This document shows, in pieces, positions 17,150-28,258 of a stretch of 64,000 nt of DNA (positions within the stretch are counted from its first letter, which is position 1; every line of letters begins with the position of its first letter). Made by a program: the position numbers and the translations under genes. Source of the DNA: Burkholderiales bacterium (GTDB lineage: Bacteria; Pseudomonadota; Gammaproteobacteria; Burkholderiales; Usitatibacteraceae); contig JANYDB010000064.1 of NCBI GenBank assembly GCA_025359985.1, positions 29,826-93,825 of the forward strand, read 5' to 3'. The notes under the pieces are model-generated. The model was not told where the DNA came from. It worked only from the letters and a program-made list of their open reading frames with translations, and did not search any database.

Positions 17150-18637
17150 TTAGCGGGGCAGCTGCGAGGTGCCCATTAAATACAAATCAACGGAACGCGC
17201 GCACTGGCGGCCTTCACGGATCGCCCATACCACCAGTGATTGGCCACGGCGCATATCGCCCGCCGCGAAAATTTTAGGGTTCGCCGTTTGGTATGCGGCA
17301 AAACCTTCTGCGCTTCCGTTAGCTTGATCTAAATAGGTTTCTTCGGTCCCCGCTTTAACATTTCCGCGCGCGTCTTTCTCAACGCCTAAGGCGGCAAATT
17401 GTTCGAGCAAGCCTTGCTGAATCGGTGCCATGAAACCCATCGCCAACAACACAAGGTTGGCCTTCATTTCAAATTCGGAGCCCGCCACTTCCTGCATTTT
17501 TCCGTCTTTCCATTCGACTTTAGCCGCGATGAGTTTTTCAACTTTGCCGTTGCTGCCCACAAACTTTTTAGTGGCAATCGACCAGTCACGTTCACAGCCT
17601 TCTTCATGCGAAGACGAGGTGCGTAATTTTACTGGCCAGTAGGGCCACACCAACGGCTTATTTTCCTGCGTCGGCGGCTGCGGCATCAATTCGAACTGGG
17701 TAATACTGGCCGCACCGTGTCGATTGGACGTGCCCACACAATCGCTGCCGGTGTCACCACCGCCGATGACGACAACATGCTTGCCGGTCGCCATAATTTG
17801 ATCCGTGACTTTGTCACCCGCTACCACTTTGTTTTGCGCAGGCAAAAAATCCATCGCGAAATGAATCCCCTCAAGCTCGCGACCTGGCACCGGCAAATCG
17901 CGCGGCCATTCAGCGCCGCCGGATAAAACCACCGCATCAAAATCAGCCATCAAGGCCGATGCCGGAATGCCATTTTCACCCACCGCACCAATATGCTGGC
18001 TAACGCGAAACTTAACACCCTCAGCTTCCATCTGCGCCACGCGCCGGTCAATATGGGTTTTTTCCAGCTTGAAGTCAGGAATGCCATAGCGGAGCAAGCC
18101 ACCCACCCGATCACTTTTTTCAAACACCATCACATCGTGCCCGACGCGCGCAAGCTGCTGTGCCACGGCTAATCCGGCCGGACCAGAGCCCACCACCGCG
18201 ACACGTTTTCCGGTCTTGTGTTTGGGCGGCTGCGGCGTAACCCAGCCCATCTCCCAACCCTTATCGATAATGGCGTGTTCAATAGACTTGATCCCAACCG
18301 CATCATTATTAATAGTAAGTGTGCAGGCCGCTTCGCATGGTGCAGGACAGACGCGGCCGGTGAACTCCGGAAAATTATTGGTCGAGTGCAAAGTATCAAG
18401 CGCTTCGCGCCAATTTTGGCGAAACACCAGATCGTTAAAATCCGGAATAATATTATTCACCGGGCAGCCCGACTGACAAAAAGGAATACCGCAATCCATG
18501 CAGCGCGCGCCCTGCACCTTCGCTTCATCATCGGTTAAATGCAGCAAAAATTCTTTAAAATTTTTGACCCGCTCGGCAGGCGGGATCGACGCTTCACTGA
18601 GGCGCTGGTATTCAATAAATCCGGTGGGTTTTCCCAT
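17150..18637 (-). CDS. gltD: Glutamate synthase (NADPH) small subunit
   Basis: A 495-residue GltD. The N-terminal Fe-S region has [17 protein letters not shown] and [13 protein letters not shown] first dinucleotide fold ([21 protein letters not shown]) and a second ([25 protein letters not shown]) follow, as expected for the subunit that passes electrons from NADPH to the large subunit. The length matches the family. It lies 39 bases downstream of gltB in the usual order and is probably on the same transcript. No terminator with a T-run is visible in the 139 bases after the stop. Confidence 0.97.
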   Translation of the reverse strand: MGKPTGFIEYQRLSEASIPPAERVKNFKEFLLHLTDDEAKVQGARCMDCGIPFCQSGCPVNNIIPDFNDLVFRQNWREALDTLHSTNNFPEFTGRVCPAPCEAACTLTINNDAVGIKSIEHAIIDKGWEMGWVTPQPPKHKTGKRVAVVGSGPAGLAVAQQLARVGHDVMVFEKSDRVGGLLRYGIPDFKLEKTHIDRRVAQMEAEGVKFRVSQHIGAVGENGIPASALMADFDAVVLSGGAEWPRDLPVPGRELEGIHFAMDFLPAQNKVVAGDKVTDQIMATGKHVVVIGGGDTGSDCVGTSNRHGAASITQFELMPQPPTQENKPLVWPYWPVKLRTSSSHEEGCERDWSIATKKFVGSNGKVEKLIAAKVEWKDGKMQEVAGSEFEMKANLVLLAMGFMAPIQQGLLEQFAALGVEKDARGNVKAGTEETYLDQANGSAEGFAAYQTANPKIFAAGDMRRGQSLVVWAIREGRQCARSVDLYLMGTSQLPR

Positions 18638-18676
18638 GTTGCCTGTACTCCCGCTGATAATTTTTAAGTGATGAAA

Positions 18677-21600
18677 TTATGCCGCGGCGCGCTTTGTCAA
18701 AACGGGCTGGGGCATAGCCAGCTGTAGCGCTGCGTTAGCTTTTTTCCGGTCGGCGATTTCGCTTAAGGCGCGCCGATATTCGGTCGGCATGACCTTGATG
18801 AATTTTTTTGACCACATCGGCCAATTCGCCAGCACCGCCAGGGCACGCTCGCTGCCGGTTAATTTTGCATGATTTTCAACCAGCAACTTAATCAGCGCGA
18901 CGTCAGATTGGCCCCGATGCGATGTATCGTCCACCACATCAGTAATACCAGCCAATGCCACCATCGCCAGATTGCAGCGTTTTTCGAATAATCCATCTTC
19001 ATCCAGCACATACGCGACCCCGCCCGACATACCGGCGGCAAAATTACGGCCAGTTTGACCGAGCACGACTACCGTGCCGCCCGTCATATATTCACAGCCA
19101 TGATCGCCGGTGCCTTCGACCACGGCTGAGGCCCCGGAATTGCGCACACAAAAGCGCTCCCCTGCCACACCACGGAAATAAGCTTCACCCGCAATCGCAC
19201 CGTACATGACGGTGTTGCCGACAATAATATTGTCGAGCGGATTACCTTTAAAATCGGCATGCGGCTTGACGATAATACGCCCGCCACTTAAACCTTTGCC
19301 CACGTAATCGTTGGCCTGACCGGTCAAATCAAGCGTGACACCGTGCGCCAAGAAAGCGCCGAAACTTTGGCCCGCCGTGCCGCGCAAATTAATATGGATC
19401 GTGCCGTCAGCCAAGCCCGCGTGACCATAGTGCTGTGCCACTGCGCCCGAGAGCATGGTGCCGACCGTGCGGTTAACGTTACGAATGGTCTCTTCAATGA
19501 TCACCGGCTTTTTATGTTCCAGCGCATCGATCGCGAGTGCAATCAACCGATTATCCAGCGCCGCATCCAGGCCGTGATCCTGCGATTCGCAATGGTGACG
19601 CGCGACTTCAACCGGCATTTTGGGTTGATGAAAAATCCGGGAAAAATCGAGCCCTTTGGCTTTCCAGTGTTCAACCCCTTTCAGGGTATCAAGCAAATCA
19701 GCGCGGCCAATTAGCTCGTCGAATCTGCGGATACCCATATTGGCCATCAGCTCGCGCACTTCTTCTGCTACAAAGAAAAAATAATTAACCACATGCTCCG
19801 GCTGGCCAGTGAATTTTTTTCTCAATTCAACATCCTGCGTGGCCACCCCGACAGGACAGGTATTTAGGTGACATTTACGCATCATGATGCAGCCTTCCAC
19901 CACCAGCGGAGCGGTGGCAAAGCCAAATTCATCCGCGCCTAATAGCGCACCAATCAACACATCACGGCCGGTTTTGATTTGACCATCAACTTGCACCGCG
20001 ATCCGCCCGCGCAAGCGATTCAGCACCAGGGTTTGCTGGGTCTCGGCCAGCCCCAGCTCCCATGGCGTGCCGGTGTGTTTAACACTCGATACCGGTGAGG
20101 CGCCGGTGCCGCCATCATGGCCTGCAATGGTGACGTGATCGGCTTTAGCTTTCGCCACGCCGGCAGCAATCGTACCCACGCCCGTTTCCGACACCAGCTT
20201 CACTGAAATTGAGGCGCGTGCATTACAGTTTTTTAAATCATGAATGAGCTGTGCCAAATCCTCAATTGAATAAATATCGTGATGCGGTGGCGGCGAAATC
20301 AATTCCACACCGGGTGTTGAAAACCGCAGCTTGCCGATATATTCCGACACCTTGCCGCCGGGTAATTGACCGCCTTCACCCGGCTTGGCACCCTGCGCCA
20401 TCTTGATCTGAATTTGATCAGCCGAATTCAGATATTCTGCCGTCACCCCAAAGCGGGCAGAGGCAACTTGCTTGATTTTCGAGCGCAGCGAATCGCCTGC
20501 CTGCAGCGGAAAATCAGCGCTAATATCACCACCTAATTTGCTCTTAAGTGACTCGCCGTCTTGCGCAATCGGAATATAGCGCTTGGGATCTTCGCCCCCC
20601 TCGCCGGTATTGGATTTGCCACCGATACGATTCATGGCGACCGCCAAAGTCGCATGCGCTTCGGTCGAAATCGAGCCCAGCGACATCGCTCCCGTGGCAA
20701 AGCGTTTGACAATTTCTTTCGCGGATTCAACCTCATCAAGAGGTACGGCAGCACCGACCGACTTCAACTCAAACAGGCCACGCAAGGTCATGTGTCGCCG
20801 CGTCTGGTCGTTGATGAGCTTGGCGTATTCTTTGTAGGTTGTGTATGAATTGGTTTTGGTGGAATGCTGCAATTTAGCAATCGCGTCCGGCGTCCACATA
20901 TGCTCTTCGCCGCGCGTACGGTAAGCGTATTCGCCACCTGCATCCAACTGGGTGCGCAGAACCGGATCATCGCTGAACGCTTTGCGATGCGTGTCGATGG
21001 CCTCTTCGGCGATTTCAAAAATGCCAATGCCTTCAACGTTGGTCGAGGTACCGGTGAAATACTTGCTGACGAATGCGGTGGACAAGCCGATGGCTTCGAA
21101 TAGCTGCGCACCGCAATAGCTTTGATAGGTTGAGACGCCCATCTTGGACATCACTTTTAGCAAGCCCTTTGAAATGGCCTTGATATATTTTTTCTCCGCT
21201 TCGCGGGCTTCGTCTTTGGTCAAATAATCCTGCATATGATGCAAGGTTTGCAATGCCAAATAGGGATGCACTGCCGCCGCACCATAACCGCCCAGCAACG
21301 CAAAATGATGCACCTCACGTGCCGAGCCTGTTTCAACCACCAGGCCGGTGGAAGTGCGTAAACCTTCACGCACCAAATGCTGATGCACTGCACCCACTGC
21401 CAGCAACGCCGGTATGGCAACACGTTCCGCGCTAACTTTACGATCGGTGACAATCAATAAATTAATGCCATTACGAATCGCATCTTCAGCGTGGGCACAC
21501 AGCGAGGCGACGGCCGCCTCAACACCTTCTGCAGCCCAGGCGGCCGGATAAGTAATATCCAACTCATGGCTTTTGAAATAGCCGCCCGTAAACATTTCGA

Positions 21601-23383
21601 TATGGCGAACTTTTTCCATATCGTCCGAAGTTAAAACCGGCTGCGATACTTCAAGCCACATACCGGGATCGGTGTGATGAATGTCCAGCAAATTAGGCCG
21701 CGGCCCAATAGTAATTGCGGTGGACATCACCAGCTCTTCGCGGATCGGATCAATCGGCGGATTCGTGACTTGCGCAAACAATTGTTTGAAGTAATGATAC
21801 AAATTGCGCGGCTTGTTCGACATGATGGCGAGAGGCGAATCATTGCCCATCGAGCCGGTCGCCTCGATACCGTTTTTCGCCATCGGAGCGAGAATAACTT
21901 TTAAATCTTCATGCGTATAACCGAACGCCTGCTGAAGATCGAGCAACGGCACTTTGGATTTTTCAGCGGGCGCTGACTCCGGTAAATCATTCAGACGAAT
22001 ACGTGCACGCGCTACCCATTCACGATATGGCTTGGCGGTCGCGAGTTCGCGCTTTAATTCATCGTCATCAACAATTTTGCCCTTTTCGATATCCACCAGA
22101 AACATTCTGCCGGGCTGCAAACGCCATTTTTTTATGATTTTTGATTCGGCAATATCGAGCACACCCGCTTCGGAGGCGAGCACCACCATGTCATCGTCAG
22201 TCAGCACATAGCGAGCCGGGCGCAGGCCGTTACGATCCAGCATGGCGCCGATCTGGCGGCCGTCAGTAAAGGCCATCGCAGCCGGGCCATCCCAGGCTTC
22301 CATCAAGGTGGCATGGTATTCATAAAAAGCGCGCCGATCTTCGTCCATCAGCTTGTGTCCGCTCCACGCTTCCGGGATCATCATCATCATGGCGTGAGCA
22401 AGTGAATAACCGCCCATCACGAGCATTTCAAGGCAATTATCGAATGACGCAGAATCGGACTGGCCGTCATAGATTAGGGGCCATATTTTATCCAGATCCG
22501 CTTTTAAAATCGGCGAAGCAATGGCCTGCTGCCGCGCCCGAATCCAGTTCACGTTACCGCGCAATGTATTGATTTCGCCGTTGTGCGCAATCATGCGAAA
22601 CGGATGCGATAAATCCCAGGTCGGAAAGGTATTGGTCGAGAACCGCTGATGCACCAACGCCAACGCGCTCGCCATCGTCTGGTCTTGTAAATCGGTGTAG
22701 TACTTGCCTACCTGATCCGCCAGCAGCATACCTTTGTAGACGATGGTGCGGGTCGAAAACGACGGCACATAAAACTCTTTGCCATGCCGTAGTTGCAGCG
22801 CTTGAATCGCGTGGCCGGAACTTTTGCGAATGATAAAAAGCTTGCGCTCCAAATCATCTTGGGTCATCTCTTTACTGCCGCGCGCAACAAATATTTGGCG
22901 AATCAGCGGTTCAACCGCGATCGTCGCCGGGGAAAGCCCATGGTTATTAGTCGGCATATCGCGCCAGCCGAGCAATATTTGACCTTCGGTGTGGATGGCG
23001 CGCTCAATCTCCTGCTCGCACGCCATGCGAGATGCGGGCTCGCGAGGTAAAAACACCATGCCAACGCCGTATTGTCCAATGGCGGGTAAAGTCAAGCCTT
23101 GCTGTCCGCAAACGCGGCGTAAATGTTGATCGGGAAGCTGAATCAGGATGCCCGCACCGTCACCCAATAGCGGGTCATAACCGGTGGCACCGCGGTGGCT
23201 TAAATTATCAAGAATCTTTAAGCCTTGCTCGATAATCCGATGCGATTTTTGGCCTTTGATGTGCGCTACAAAACCGACGCCGCAGGCATCATGCTCGTTT
23301 TGCGGATTGTAGAGTCCCTCAGCTGTCGGCGAGGCTGAAAGGACAGGACTCAATGGGGACGTGGCTGCAACATTTTTGGACAT
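18677..23383 (-). CDS. gltB: Glutamate synthase (NADPH) large subunit
   Basis: A GltB of 1568 residues that makes two glutamates from glutamine and 2-oxoglutarate. From the ATG at 23383 the precursor has a 33-residue leader, and Cys34 begins [11 protein letters not shown], the N-terminal nucleophile of class II amidotransferases after processing. Further landmarks are the FMN/2-oxoglutarate domain ([13 protein letters not shown]), the 3Fe-4S cysteines in [20 protein letters not shown], and a C-terminal beta-helix rich in G-x-x-G turns. CGGAGAA lies about 9 bases before this start. An 82-residue upstream extension of the open frame lacks family similarity and is rejected. Confidence 0.97.
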   Translation of the reverse strand: MSKNVAATSPLSPVLSASPTAEGLYNPQNEHDACGVGFVAHIKGQKSHRIIEQGLKILDNLSHRGATGYDPLLGDGAGILIQLPDQHLRRVCGQQGLTLPAIGQYGVGMVFLPREPASRMACEQEIERAIHTEGQILLGWRDMPTNNHGLSPATIAVEPLIRQIFVARGSKEMTQDDLERKLFIIRKSSGHAIQALQLRHGKEFYVPSFSTRTIVYKGMLLADQVGKYYTDLQDQTMASALALVHQRFSTNTFPTWDLSHPFRMIAHNGEINTLRGNVNWIRARQQAIASPILKADLDKIWPLIYDGQSDSASFDNCLEMLVMGGYSLAHAMMMMIPEAWSGHKLMDEDRRAFYEYHATLMEAWDGPAAMAFTDGRQIGAMLDRNGLRPARYVLTDDDMVVLASEAGVLDIAESKIIKKWRLQPGRMFLVDIEKGKIVDDDELKRELATAKPYREWVARARIRLNDLPESAPAEKSKVPLLDLQQAFGYTHEDLKVILAPMAKNGIEATGSMGNDSPLAIMSNKPRNLYHYFKQLFAQVTNPPIDPIREELVMSTAITIGPRPNLLDIHHTDPGMWLEVSQPVLTSDDMEKVRHIEMFTGGYFKSHELDITYPAAWAAEGVEAAVASLCAHAEDAIRNGINLLIVTDRKVSAERVAIPALLAVGAVHQHLVREGLRTSTGLVVETGSAREVHHFALLGGYGAAAVHPYLALQTLHHMQDYLTKDEAREAEKKYIKAISKGLLKVMSKMGVSTYQSYCGAQLFEAIGLSTAFVSKYFTGTSTNVEGIGIFEIAEEAIDTHRKAFSDDPVLRTQLDAGGEYAYRTRGEEHMWTPDAIAKLQHSTKTNSYTTYKEYAKLINDQTRRHMTLRGLFELKSVGAAVPLDEVESAKEIVKRFATGAMSLGSISTEAHATLAVAMNRIGGKSNTGEGGEDPKRYIPIAQDGESLKSKLGGDISADFPLQAGDSLRSKIKQVASARFGVTAEYLNSADQIQIKMAQGAKPGEGGQLPGGKVSEYIGKLRFSTPGVELISPPPHHDIYSIEDLAQLIHDLKNCNARASISVKLVSETGVGTIAAGVAKAKADHVTIAGHDGGTGASPVSSVKHTGTPWELGLAETQQTLVLNRLRGRIAVQVDGQIKTGRDVLIGALLGADEFGFATAPLVVEGCIMMRKCHLNTCPVGVATQDVELRKKFTGQPEHVVNYFFFVAEEVRELMANMGIRRFDELIGRADLLDTLKGVEHWKAKGLDFSRIFHQPKMPVEVARHHCESQDHGLDAALDNRLIALAIDALEHKKPVIIEETIRNVNRTVGTMLSGAVAQHYGHAGLADGTIHINLRGTAGQSFGAFLAHGVTLDLTGQANDYVGKGLSGGRIIVKPHADFKGNPLDNIIVGNTVMYGAIAGEAYFRGVAGERFCVRNSGASAVVEGTGDHGCEYMTGGTVVVLGQTGRNFAAGMSGGVAYVLDEDGLFEKRCNLAMVALAGITDVVDDTSHRGQSDVALIKLLVENHAKLTGSERALAVLANWPMWSKKFIKVMPTEYRRALSEIADRKKANAALQLAMPQPVLTKRAAA

Positions 23384-23897
23384 GCCAATTTCTCCGAGAA
23401 ACCAAGAAAGCCGAAAAACTAAAACAACATGAGGACAGAAATTTGAGCGCAACCATAGCCGACATTCCTGCACAATTATAGGCGCGCCGCCATGCACGAC
23501 GCACGGCGCGCTGTTGCCGTGCGTAAAAATGGGCAAGCGTTGTTTTGTGACCGGGGTCGTGACGATGGCAGGGGTTTTCCATCGCGCAGCTTTGGTGGGA
23601 TGAGCGGCTCGATCAAGCGACTCATACACGGTTGCAAATAAACGACAAATACATTACAAATATTTAATCATAACGCCGGTATTGACGCGCTGCAACAAAT
23701 TTATCCAGCGTGGCATGGTTTGACGCTTGCAATAAACCTTTTATCGTCTACCTGCGTTCAATCAGCGCTTGACCAACACAAGACCAACTTGCAAATAAGG
23801 CATTGCAGTTTGATACACTATTAGGCAATGTCAGATTAGATAATTTAAAGTGCATCGCGAGATTGATGCCGCGCCGTTGGCGTTACAAGGGGAAAAC
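23384..23897. other. Divergent intergenic region, gltB and lipoprotein leaders
   Basis: About 514 bases between gltB (leftward) and a lipoprotein gene (rightward). It holds the candidate gltB promoter at 23665-23693, which would give an mRNA leader of roughly 275 bases. I see no clear riboswitch in that leader, only GC-rich sequence. Towards the right end, AT-rich sequence around 23810-23845 may hold the lipoprotein promoter, but no well-spaced pair of boxes is evident. Confidence 0.5.
23665..23693 (-). promoter_or_regulatory. Candidate sigma70 promoter for gltBD
   Basis: On the minus strand TTGCAG (23693-23688) and TATGAT (23670-23665) are separated by 17 bp. Transcription would start near 23658, some 275 bases before the gltB start. 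This is inferred from the boxes alone. Confidence 0.5.
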
Positions 23898-24908
23898 ATG
23901 CAACACACCACCATGCGGTCAACAAGCCAATCAACACCCCCTTTAATGAACCGCCCTACTGTTTATGAAAAATGTTTGGGCATCGCGTGGGCGGGAGTCA
24001 TTTTGTCAGCGCTGGCTAGTTGCGGTAGTGGAGCGGTCAGTAGCCCTCCTGATCCCATTACTGCCGTGCCACTTTCGGTATCGCCACCCACCGCAGATAT
24101 TTTTCCTGGCGTACCCACTACATTCGTCATTAGCGGCGGCACCGCGGCTTACAGTGTTTTTTCAAGCAACGGCGACACTCTTCCGGTCGTCACATCTGTA
24201 ACCGGTAACAAGTTTACCGTCATGGCCAAAACAGTGACTTCTGATACGGCGATTGATATCACCGTACGAGATTCCGCGAATGCGATACCCGTTATTGTGA
24301 AAACAAAAATCAAGCCCACTATTTTTTCAGTGCTGCCCGGAAGCCCGATCACAATTGCAGGAGCAAGAGGCGTGTTGGTTGGGCAGGATGGCTCATGTCC
24401 AAGTACCACTTTGCCGATAAAGGTTGATTTTTATATTTTTGGTGGTAGCGCGCCTTATTCGGCTGTTTCGCCTCTCACGAAATTTGCACAAATTTCCCCT
24501 GTTAAAGATGGCAGCTTTACAGCGACAATTATGGATTGCGGCAAAGCCTCATTCATTGTGACAGACGCTACCGGACGCTCTCTTGAAACGACTACCGTTG
24601 AAGGCGTCAAGGGAGCTCAAGGCAGCGCCATAACACCGGTGGCGTTTAGTGTAACGCCCAACATTGTTAGTATTGCTTGCGGTTCAGGTGCCAGCATCTT
24701 GTTGACGGGCAGTGGACAATTTATGGCCAACAGCATTGGCGGCAACTTTATCGTTACGCCTAATATCGGCCCCCTGCCGGCGAATGTGGCCGTAGGCATC
24801 CGCAGCGGCACGGTCAGCTCACCGGTTACGGTATTGTTTACAAATGAAGGCGTTACGCTTTCGGCTTTAGTCACGATAACGGGATTGGTCGGGGGTGCGT
24901 GTCCTTAG
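23898..24908 (+). CDS. Lipoprotein with Ig-like repeats, 336 aa
   Basis: The start at 23898 has AAGGGG about 7 bases upstream. The signal peptide ends in the lipobox LASC (after WAGVILSALA), so the protein is probably lipid-anchored. The rest is beta-rich and Ser/Thr/Val/Gly-rich. It has at least two Ig-like repeats, which open with ISGGTAAYSVFSSN and IFGGSAPYSAVSP and close with ITVRDS and FIVTDA. The same repeat occurs four times in the next gene. No enzymatic motif is present. Such proteins often act at the cell surface in adhesion or matrix, but nothing here proves it. The genes are separate units with 271 bases between them. Confidence 0.75.
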   Translation: MQHTTMRSTSQSTPPLMNRPTVYEKCLGIAWAGVILSALASCGSGAVSSPPDPITAVPLSVSPPTADIFPGVPTTFVISGGTAAYSVFSSNGDTLPVVTSVTGNKFTVMAKTVTSDTAIDITVRDSANAIPVIVKTKIKPTIFSVLPGSPITIAGARGVLVGQDGSCPSTTLPIKVDFYIFGGSAPYSAVSPLTKFAQISPVKDGSFTATIMDCGKASFIVTDATGRSLETTTVEGVKGAQGSAITPVAFSVTPNIVSIACGSGASILLTGSGQFMANSIGGNFIVTPNIGPLPANVAVGIRSGTVSSPVTVLFTNEGVTLSALVTITGLVGGACP

Positions 24909-25031
24909 TGGACACTGAATTTAAATTTATTTCGCTTGGAAATCATAAAGTTACCAAAATCTGGGTTTGTAAAGCAAGTGCGTGCGTATGAGTCGGCGAA
25001 ATACGTGTCTTCAATTAAGGCCCATCAAAAA

Positions 25032-25053
25032 AACTTGCATCAAACTGCAAGTT
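25032..25053. repeat. Inverted repeat overlapping a possible promoter
   Basis: AACTTGCA-TCAAAC-TGCAAGTT has perfect 8-bp arms. A weak promoter pair (TTGCAT 25035-25040, 17 bp, TTTAAT 25058-25063) overlaps it, so it may be an operator for the lipoprotein gene at 25180. Alternatively it is a poor terminator of the preceding gene. Confidence 0.4.
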
Positions 25054-25179
25054 GCGCTTTAATAATGTGAGCTAACTTCATAATTTTTAAGTAAACTAGC
25101 GTTCTGGAAATCTTCGTTATCCATTTTCAGCAGTTATTTCAATAGTCATTACTAAAGCCGAACACGAGAGGACACCACC

Positions 25180-27072
25180 GTGACAATCACAACTTCCTTC
25201 AGCAACACGGGCAAATGGATCAAGCGCGGCTTGGCTATCATTCTCTTGGGCGGTATGACCGCGCTATTGGGCGCTTGCGGCGGTGGCGGCGCTTCGACAG
25301 CCGGTGTATCCGGCGGGCCAACAGTCGCGCCATTAACCGTCATTCCGACGATCGCTGATGCCTATGGCGATACCAAAATTACCTTCACCGTAAGTGGCGG
25401 CAAGCCGCCCTACAGCGCGGCGTCTAGCAATTCGTCATTGTTCCCTATCGCTGTACCAGTAACATCAGACGGGAAATTAGTGGTCACGCCCCAAACCCCG
25501 GCTTTCGATACCGCGATCACCATCACATTTCGGGATTCTGCGACTGTCCCAACCAGCACGACAGCCACCGCGAACCTGAAAGCTTCTACGCTTAGCAGCT
25601 CACTAACGATTACGCCGGCTACAGCGGGCGTACAGTGCACCGGTGTTTGTACCGGCAGCGACGGTGTCGCCAGTGTTCAAGCCATTATTGCTGGTGTACC
25701 GCAAGCGGGCAGAATCGTGCAGTTTGATGCTTTTCAGGGTGACTATAATTTTGTCACGCCAGGTACGAATGCTCTGGTTTCTACCATTCAGGTGACAACA
25801 GATAACCAAGGCTTCGCGCGAACTTTGATACGTGCCAAAATAAACGCAGCTGACCAAAGCGCCATCATTCAGGTAACCGATGTTCCGTCTGGCGTGATTC
25901 GGCGTTTTGTATTTCCTATCTCACAAGTAACAACCTCAACCGCGATTACCATTACACCGGCTACGTTTGCATGGAGTTCCCCATTTAAAGATGCTTGCGT
26001 GATCGGCGGCGTAACGAATCATTATATTTCTGGTGGCGTTCCGCCCTACACCATCTCTGCCACTTCACCGGATTTTGGCACCTTCGCACCGTCTATCGTG
26101 ACCACTAATGGCGGCGCGGTGCAGGTCATTACAAGTGGCAATGTCTGCTCTACAACCGGTGTTTCATTTGTAGTGCGTGACTCAACTGCACGTACGGCAA
26201 CCTTTAGCATCAGCAATTCACTAGGCCCGCCAACGGGTCCCTCTATTAAATCAGTTTTCAGTGTTCCACCGCCCGCTGTGACTCCGACGACATTAGGGCC
26301 GGTGGCTTGTGGTTCATCAGCTTCCGCATTTGTTGATCAAAGTGCAGTAGCAGGTATTACCCTTACTTTAACAGCGACATCGCTCGAACCGAATAGGCTT
26401 TCAGCCCTGATTTCTAACGGCATTCTGACAGTTACTCGTGCTCCAAACGGTGTTGGTGGAGTCGCTACGGGTCTCGTTCGCGTCAGTAATTCAGTTACGT
26501 TTGTTGATGTTCCGGTCACCCTGTCCGGCGTTTCACCGTTTGGTTGCGGCACCAATGCTGGCGTAGGCACCATTACAGTCGGTGGCGCTGCTAGTGTGTC
26601 CGTGGCTGCAGGAACGCAATTGCTGCAGGCCATTTCTGGCGGCGCGGCGCCTTACTCTGTGGTTAGCGCAAACTCCGCTATCGCGTCAGTGACAGCATCT
26701 GGCACAAGCACGTTTATTATCAGTGGCGTGGCGGCGGGAACAACCTTTGTGACTGTGACGGACTCCACGGGCGCTTCAACCATTGTGGTGGTGACGGTTA
26801 CTACTGCAACTCCCATCAGCCTCGTTGCAGGTGGCACTGGAAGCGCATCCGTAACGGCAGGAACCAGCGCGAATATCGGCATTACGGGCGGCGTTGCTCC
26901 CTACACCATATCGTCGCAATCATCAGTTACTCCGGGGCGTGTTAATGCGACGATCAACGGCAATGTGTTAACTGTATCTGCTGCTGTTGGCCCTGCTCAG
27001 TCGCCTGCGGCAACGATTGTTATCACCGACTCGAACGGCACAACGCTCACCGTGACGATTACGATTCCATAA
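25180..27072 (+). CDS. Lipoprotein with four Ig-like repeats, 630 aa
   Basis: It begins at a GTG with GAGAGGA about 8 bases upstream. The signal peptide ends in the lipobox LGAC, followed by a Gly run (GGGG), as in many surface lipoproteins. Four related repeats are visible, opening with VSGGKPPYSAASSN, ISGGVPPYTISATS, ISGGAAPYSVVSAN and ITGGVAPYTISSQS. Each ends about 50 residues later in a strand of the type ITFRDS, FVVRDS, VTVTDS or IVITDS. Between the first and second lies a different domain with paired cysteines (CTGVC). No catalytic residues are recognisable. It shares its repeat with the upstream lipoprotein and is followed by a strong terminator, so it is the last gene of this small locus. 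Confidence 0.78.
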   Translation: MTITTSFSNTGKWIKRGLAIILLGGMTALLGACGGGGASTAGVSGGPTVAPLTVIPTIADAYGDTKITFTVSGGKPPYSAASSNSSLFPIAVPVTSDGKLVVTPQTPAFDTAITITFRDSATVPTSTTATANLKASTLSSSLTITPATAGVQCTGVCTGSDGVASVQAIIAGVPQAGRIVQFDAFQGDYNFVTPGTNALVSTIQVTTDNQGFARTLIRAKINAADQSAIIQVTDVPSGVIRRFVFPISQVTTSTAITITPATFAWSSPFKDACVIGGVTNHYISGGVPPYTISATSPDFGTFAPSIVTTNGGAVQVITSGNVCSTTGVSFVVRDSTARTATFSISNSLGPPTGPSIKSVFSVPPPAVTPTTLGPVACGSSASAFVDQSAVAGITLTLTATSLEPNRLSALISNGILTVTRAPNGVGGVATGLVRVSNSVTFVDVPVTLSGVSPFGCGTNAGVGTITVGGAASVSVAAGTQLLQAISGGAAPYSVVSANSAIASVTASGTSTFIISGVAAGTTFVTVTDSTGASTIVVVTVTTATPISLVAGGTGSASVTAGTSANIGITGGVAPYTISSQSSVTPGRVNATINGNVLTVSAAVGPAQSPAATIVITDSNGTTLTVTITIP

Positions 27073-27091
27073 AAACTCGGATCACAAAATC

Positions 27092-27127
27092 AAATGGGCA
27101 TCTCAATTGAGATGCCCATTTTTTCTT
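27092..27127 (+). terminator. Rho-independent terminator after the Ig-like lipoprotein gene
   Basis: A perfect 30-bp palindrome (AAATGGGCATCTCAA and its complement, 27092-27121) runs directly into T residues. It begins 20 bases after the stop codon. Confidence 0.93.
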
Positions 27128-27169
27128 GTAAATCGTGCAATACTGCGCTAACGTCAGCAACGAAAATTC

Positions 27170-28240
27170 ATGATTGATATTGCTAGCCCGTCTATCCATC
27201 CGCTGCTTGCGTTCGGGCTCGCATTGGGAATTTCTGCAGTAGGAATTTTTATACTTTTGCATCTGCCTAAAAAACAATTGGTCTGGGATATACCCGACCG
27301 ACCCAACGCGATGCACACGAGCCCCACGCCAGGTATGGGCGGCTTGATGATGACCGCCGCGGTAGCGTTGACGCTCCTGGTTTTCTCAAACGGAGGATTG
27401 CCCAAAGTACTAATAATGACCGCAGCGATATTAATGCTGGTATCGCTTTGTGATGATCGCTGGCAGCTTTCGCCTGGCTTGAGACTGGCGACGCATTTGG
27501 CGTCCGCAACATTGGTGACTTTATTTTGGGTTCGCAGCTTTGTTTTTTCGGCTCCTGCAGACAGCGTTTGGGTATGGCTATCAAGCCCGCTCGGCATTGT
27601 GATCGGCATCCTCGCCATTACCTGGATGACCAATCTTTATAATTTTATGGACGGTGCCGATGGATTAGCGGGTGGCATGGCAGCGTTTGGATTTGGGAGC
27701 TATGCCTTGGTTGCATACAACATCCAAACTCAGGATGCGGCGGGCATGGCACTATTGTCAGCCGCACTCGCAGGCGCGTCGGTTGGCTTTCTGGTATTTA
27801 ATTTTCCCGCCGCAAAAATATTTATGGGTGATGCCGGCTCTATCCCGTTGGGGTTTTTAGCTGCAGTGCTGGGTATTCATGGCATCTTTATCGGCATTTG
27901 GCGCTGGTGGTTTCCCGTCATTGTGTTTTCGCCTTTTATCGTTGATGCCTCCATTACGCTTATAAAAAGAATAGGCGCACATAAAAAAATATGGCATGCA
28001 CATCGCGAGCATTACTACCATCGCTTAATTTTAGGTGGCTGGAGTCATCGGCGTACAGCCGTGATTTATTACGTCATCATGTTTAGTGCCTCATTGAGCG
28101 CCTTTATCGCGCAAACAAGCGCTCCTTTTAACTCTCAGGGGATCATAGACGGTGTCATATTGGGAACTTGGGTGGTAATATATGGACTGCTTGTACTCCT
28201 ATTGGAGTGGCGCTTTACAAATAATAAAAATGAAAAGTAA
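27170..28240 (+). CDS. wbpL: Undecaprenyl-phosphate sugar-1-phosphate transferase (WbpL/WecA/MraY family)
   Basis: A 356-residue polytopic inner-membrane enzyme with about ten hydrophobic segments. It moves a HexNAc-1-phosphate from UDP-sugar to undecaprenyl phosphate, the first step of O-antigen or capsule synthesis. Family motifs are DIPDRPNAMHTSPTPGMGG (residues about 40-58), DDRWQLSP with the Asp pair, NFMDGADGLAGG, FMGDAGSIPLG and the cytoplasmic HREHYYHRLI loop. The pattern fits the WbpL type better than WecA. It is followed 18 bases later by a WbpM-like gene, the same pairing found at the end of Pseudomonas O-antigen loci. The exact sugar is not determined. Confidence 0.88.
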   Translation: MIDIASPSIHPLLAFGLALGISAVGIFILLHLPKKQLVWDIPDRPNAMHTSPTPGMGGLMMTAAVALTLLVFSNGGLPKVLIMTAAILMLVSLCDDRWQLSPGLRLATHLASATLVTLFWVRSFVFSAPADSVWVWLSSPLGIVIGILAITWMTNLYNFMDGADGLAGGMAAFGFGSYALVAYNIQTQDAAGMALLSAALAGASVGFLVFNFPAAKIFMGDAGSIPLGFLAAVLGIHGIFIGIWRWWFPVIVFSPFIVDASITLIKRIGAHKKIWHAHREHYYHRLILGGWSHRRTAVIYYVIMFSASLSAFIAQTSAPFNSQGIIDGVILGTWVVIYGLLVLLLEWRFTNNKNEK

Positions 28241-28258
28241 AAAAACAGTAGAGGCATC

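Noticed and set aside
23384..23629. 82-codon N-terminal extension of the gltB frame
   Set aside because: It has no family similarity, the processed nucleophile Cys follows the internal start with a normal leader length, and the internal ATG has a ribosome binding site.
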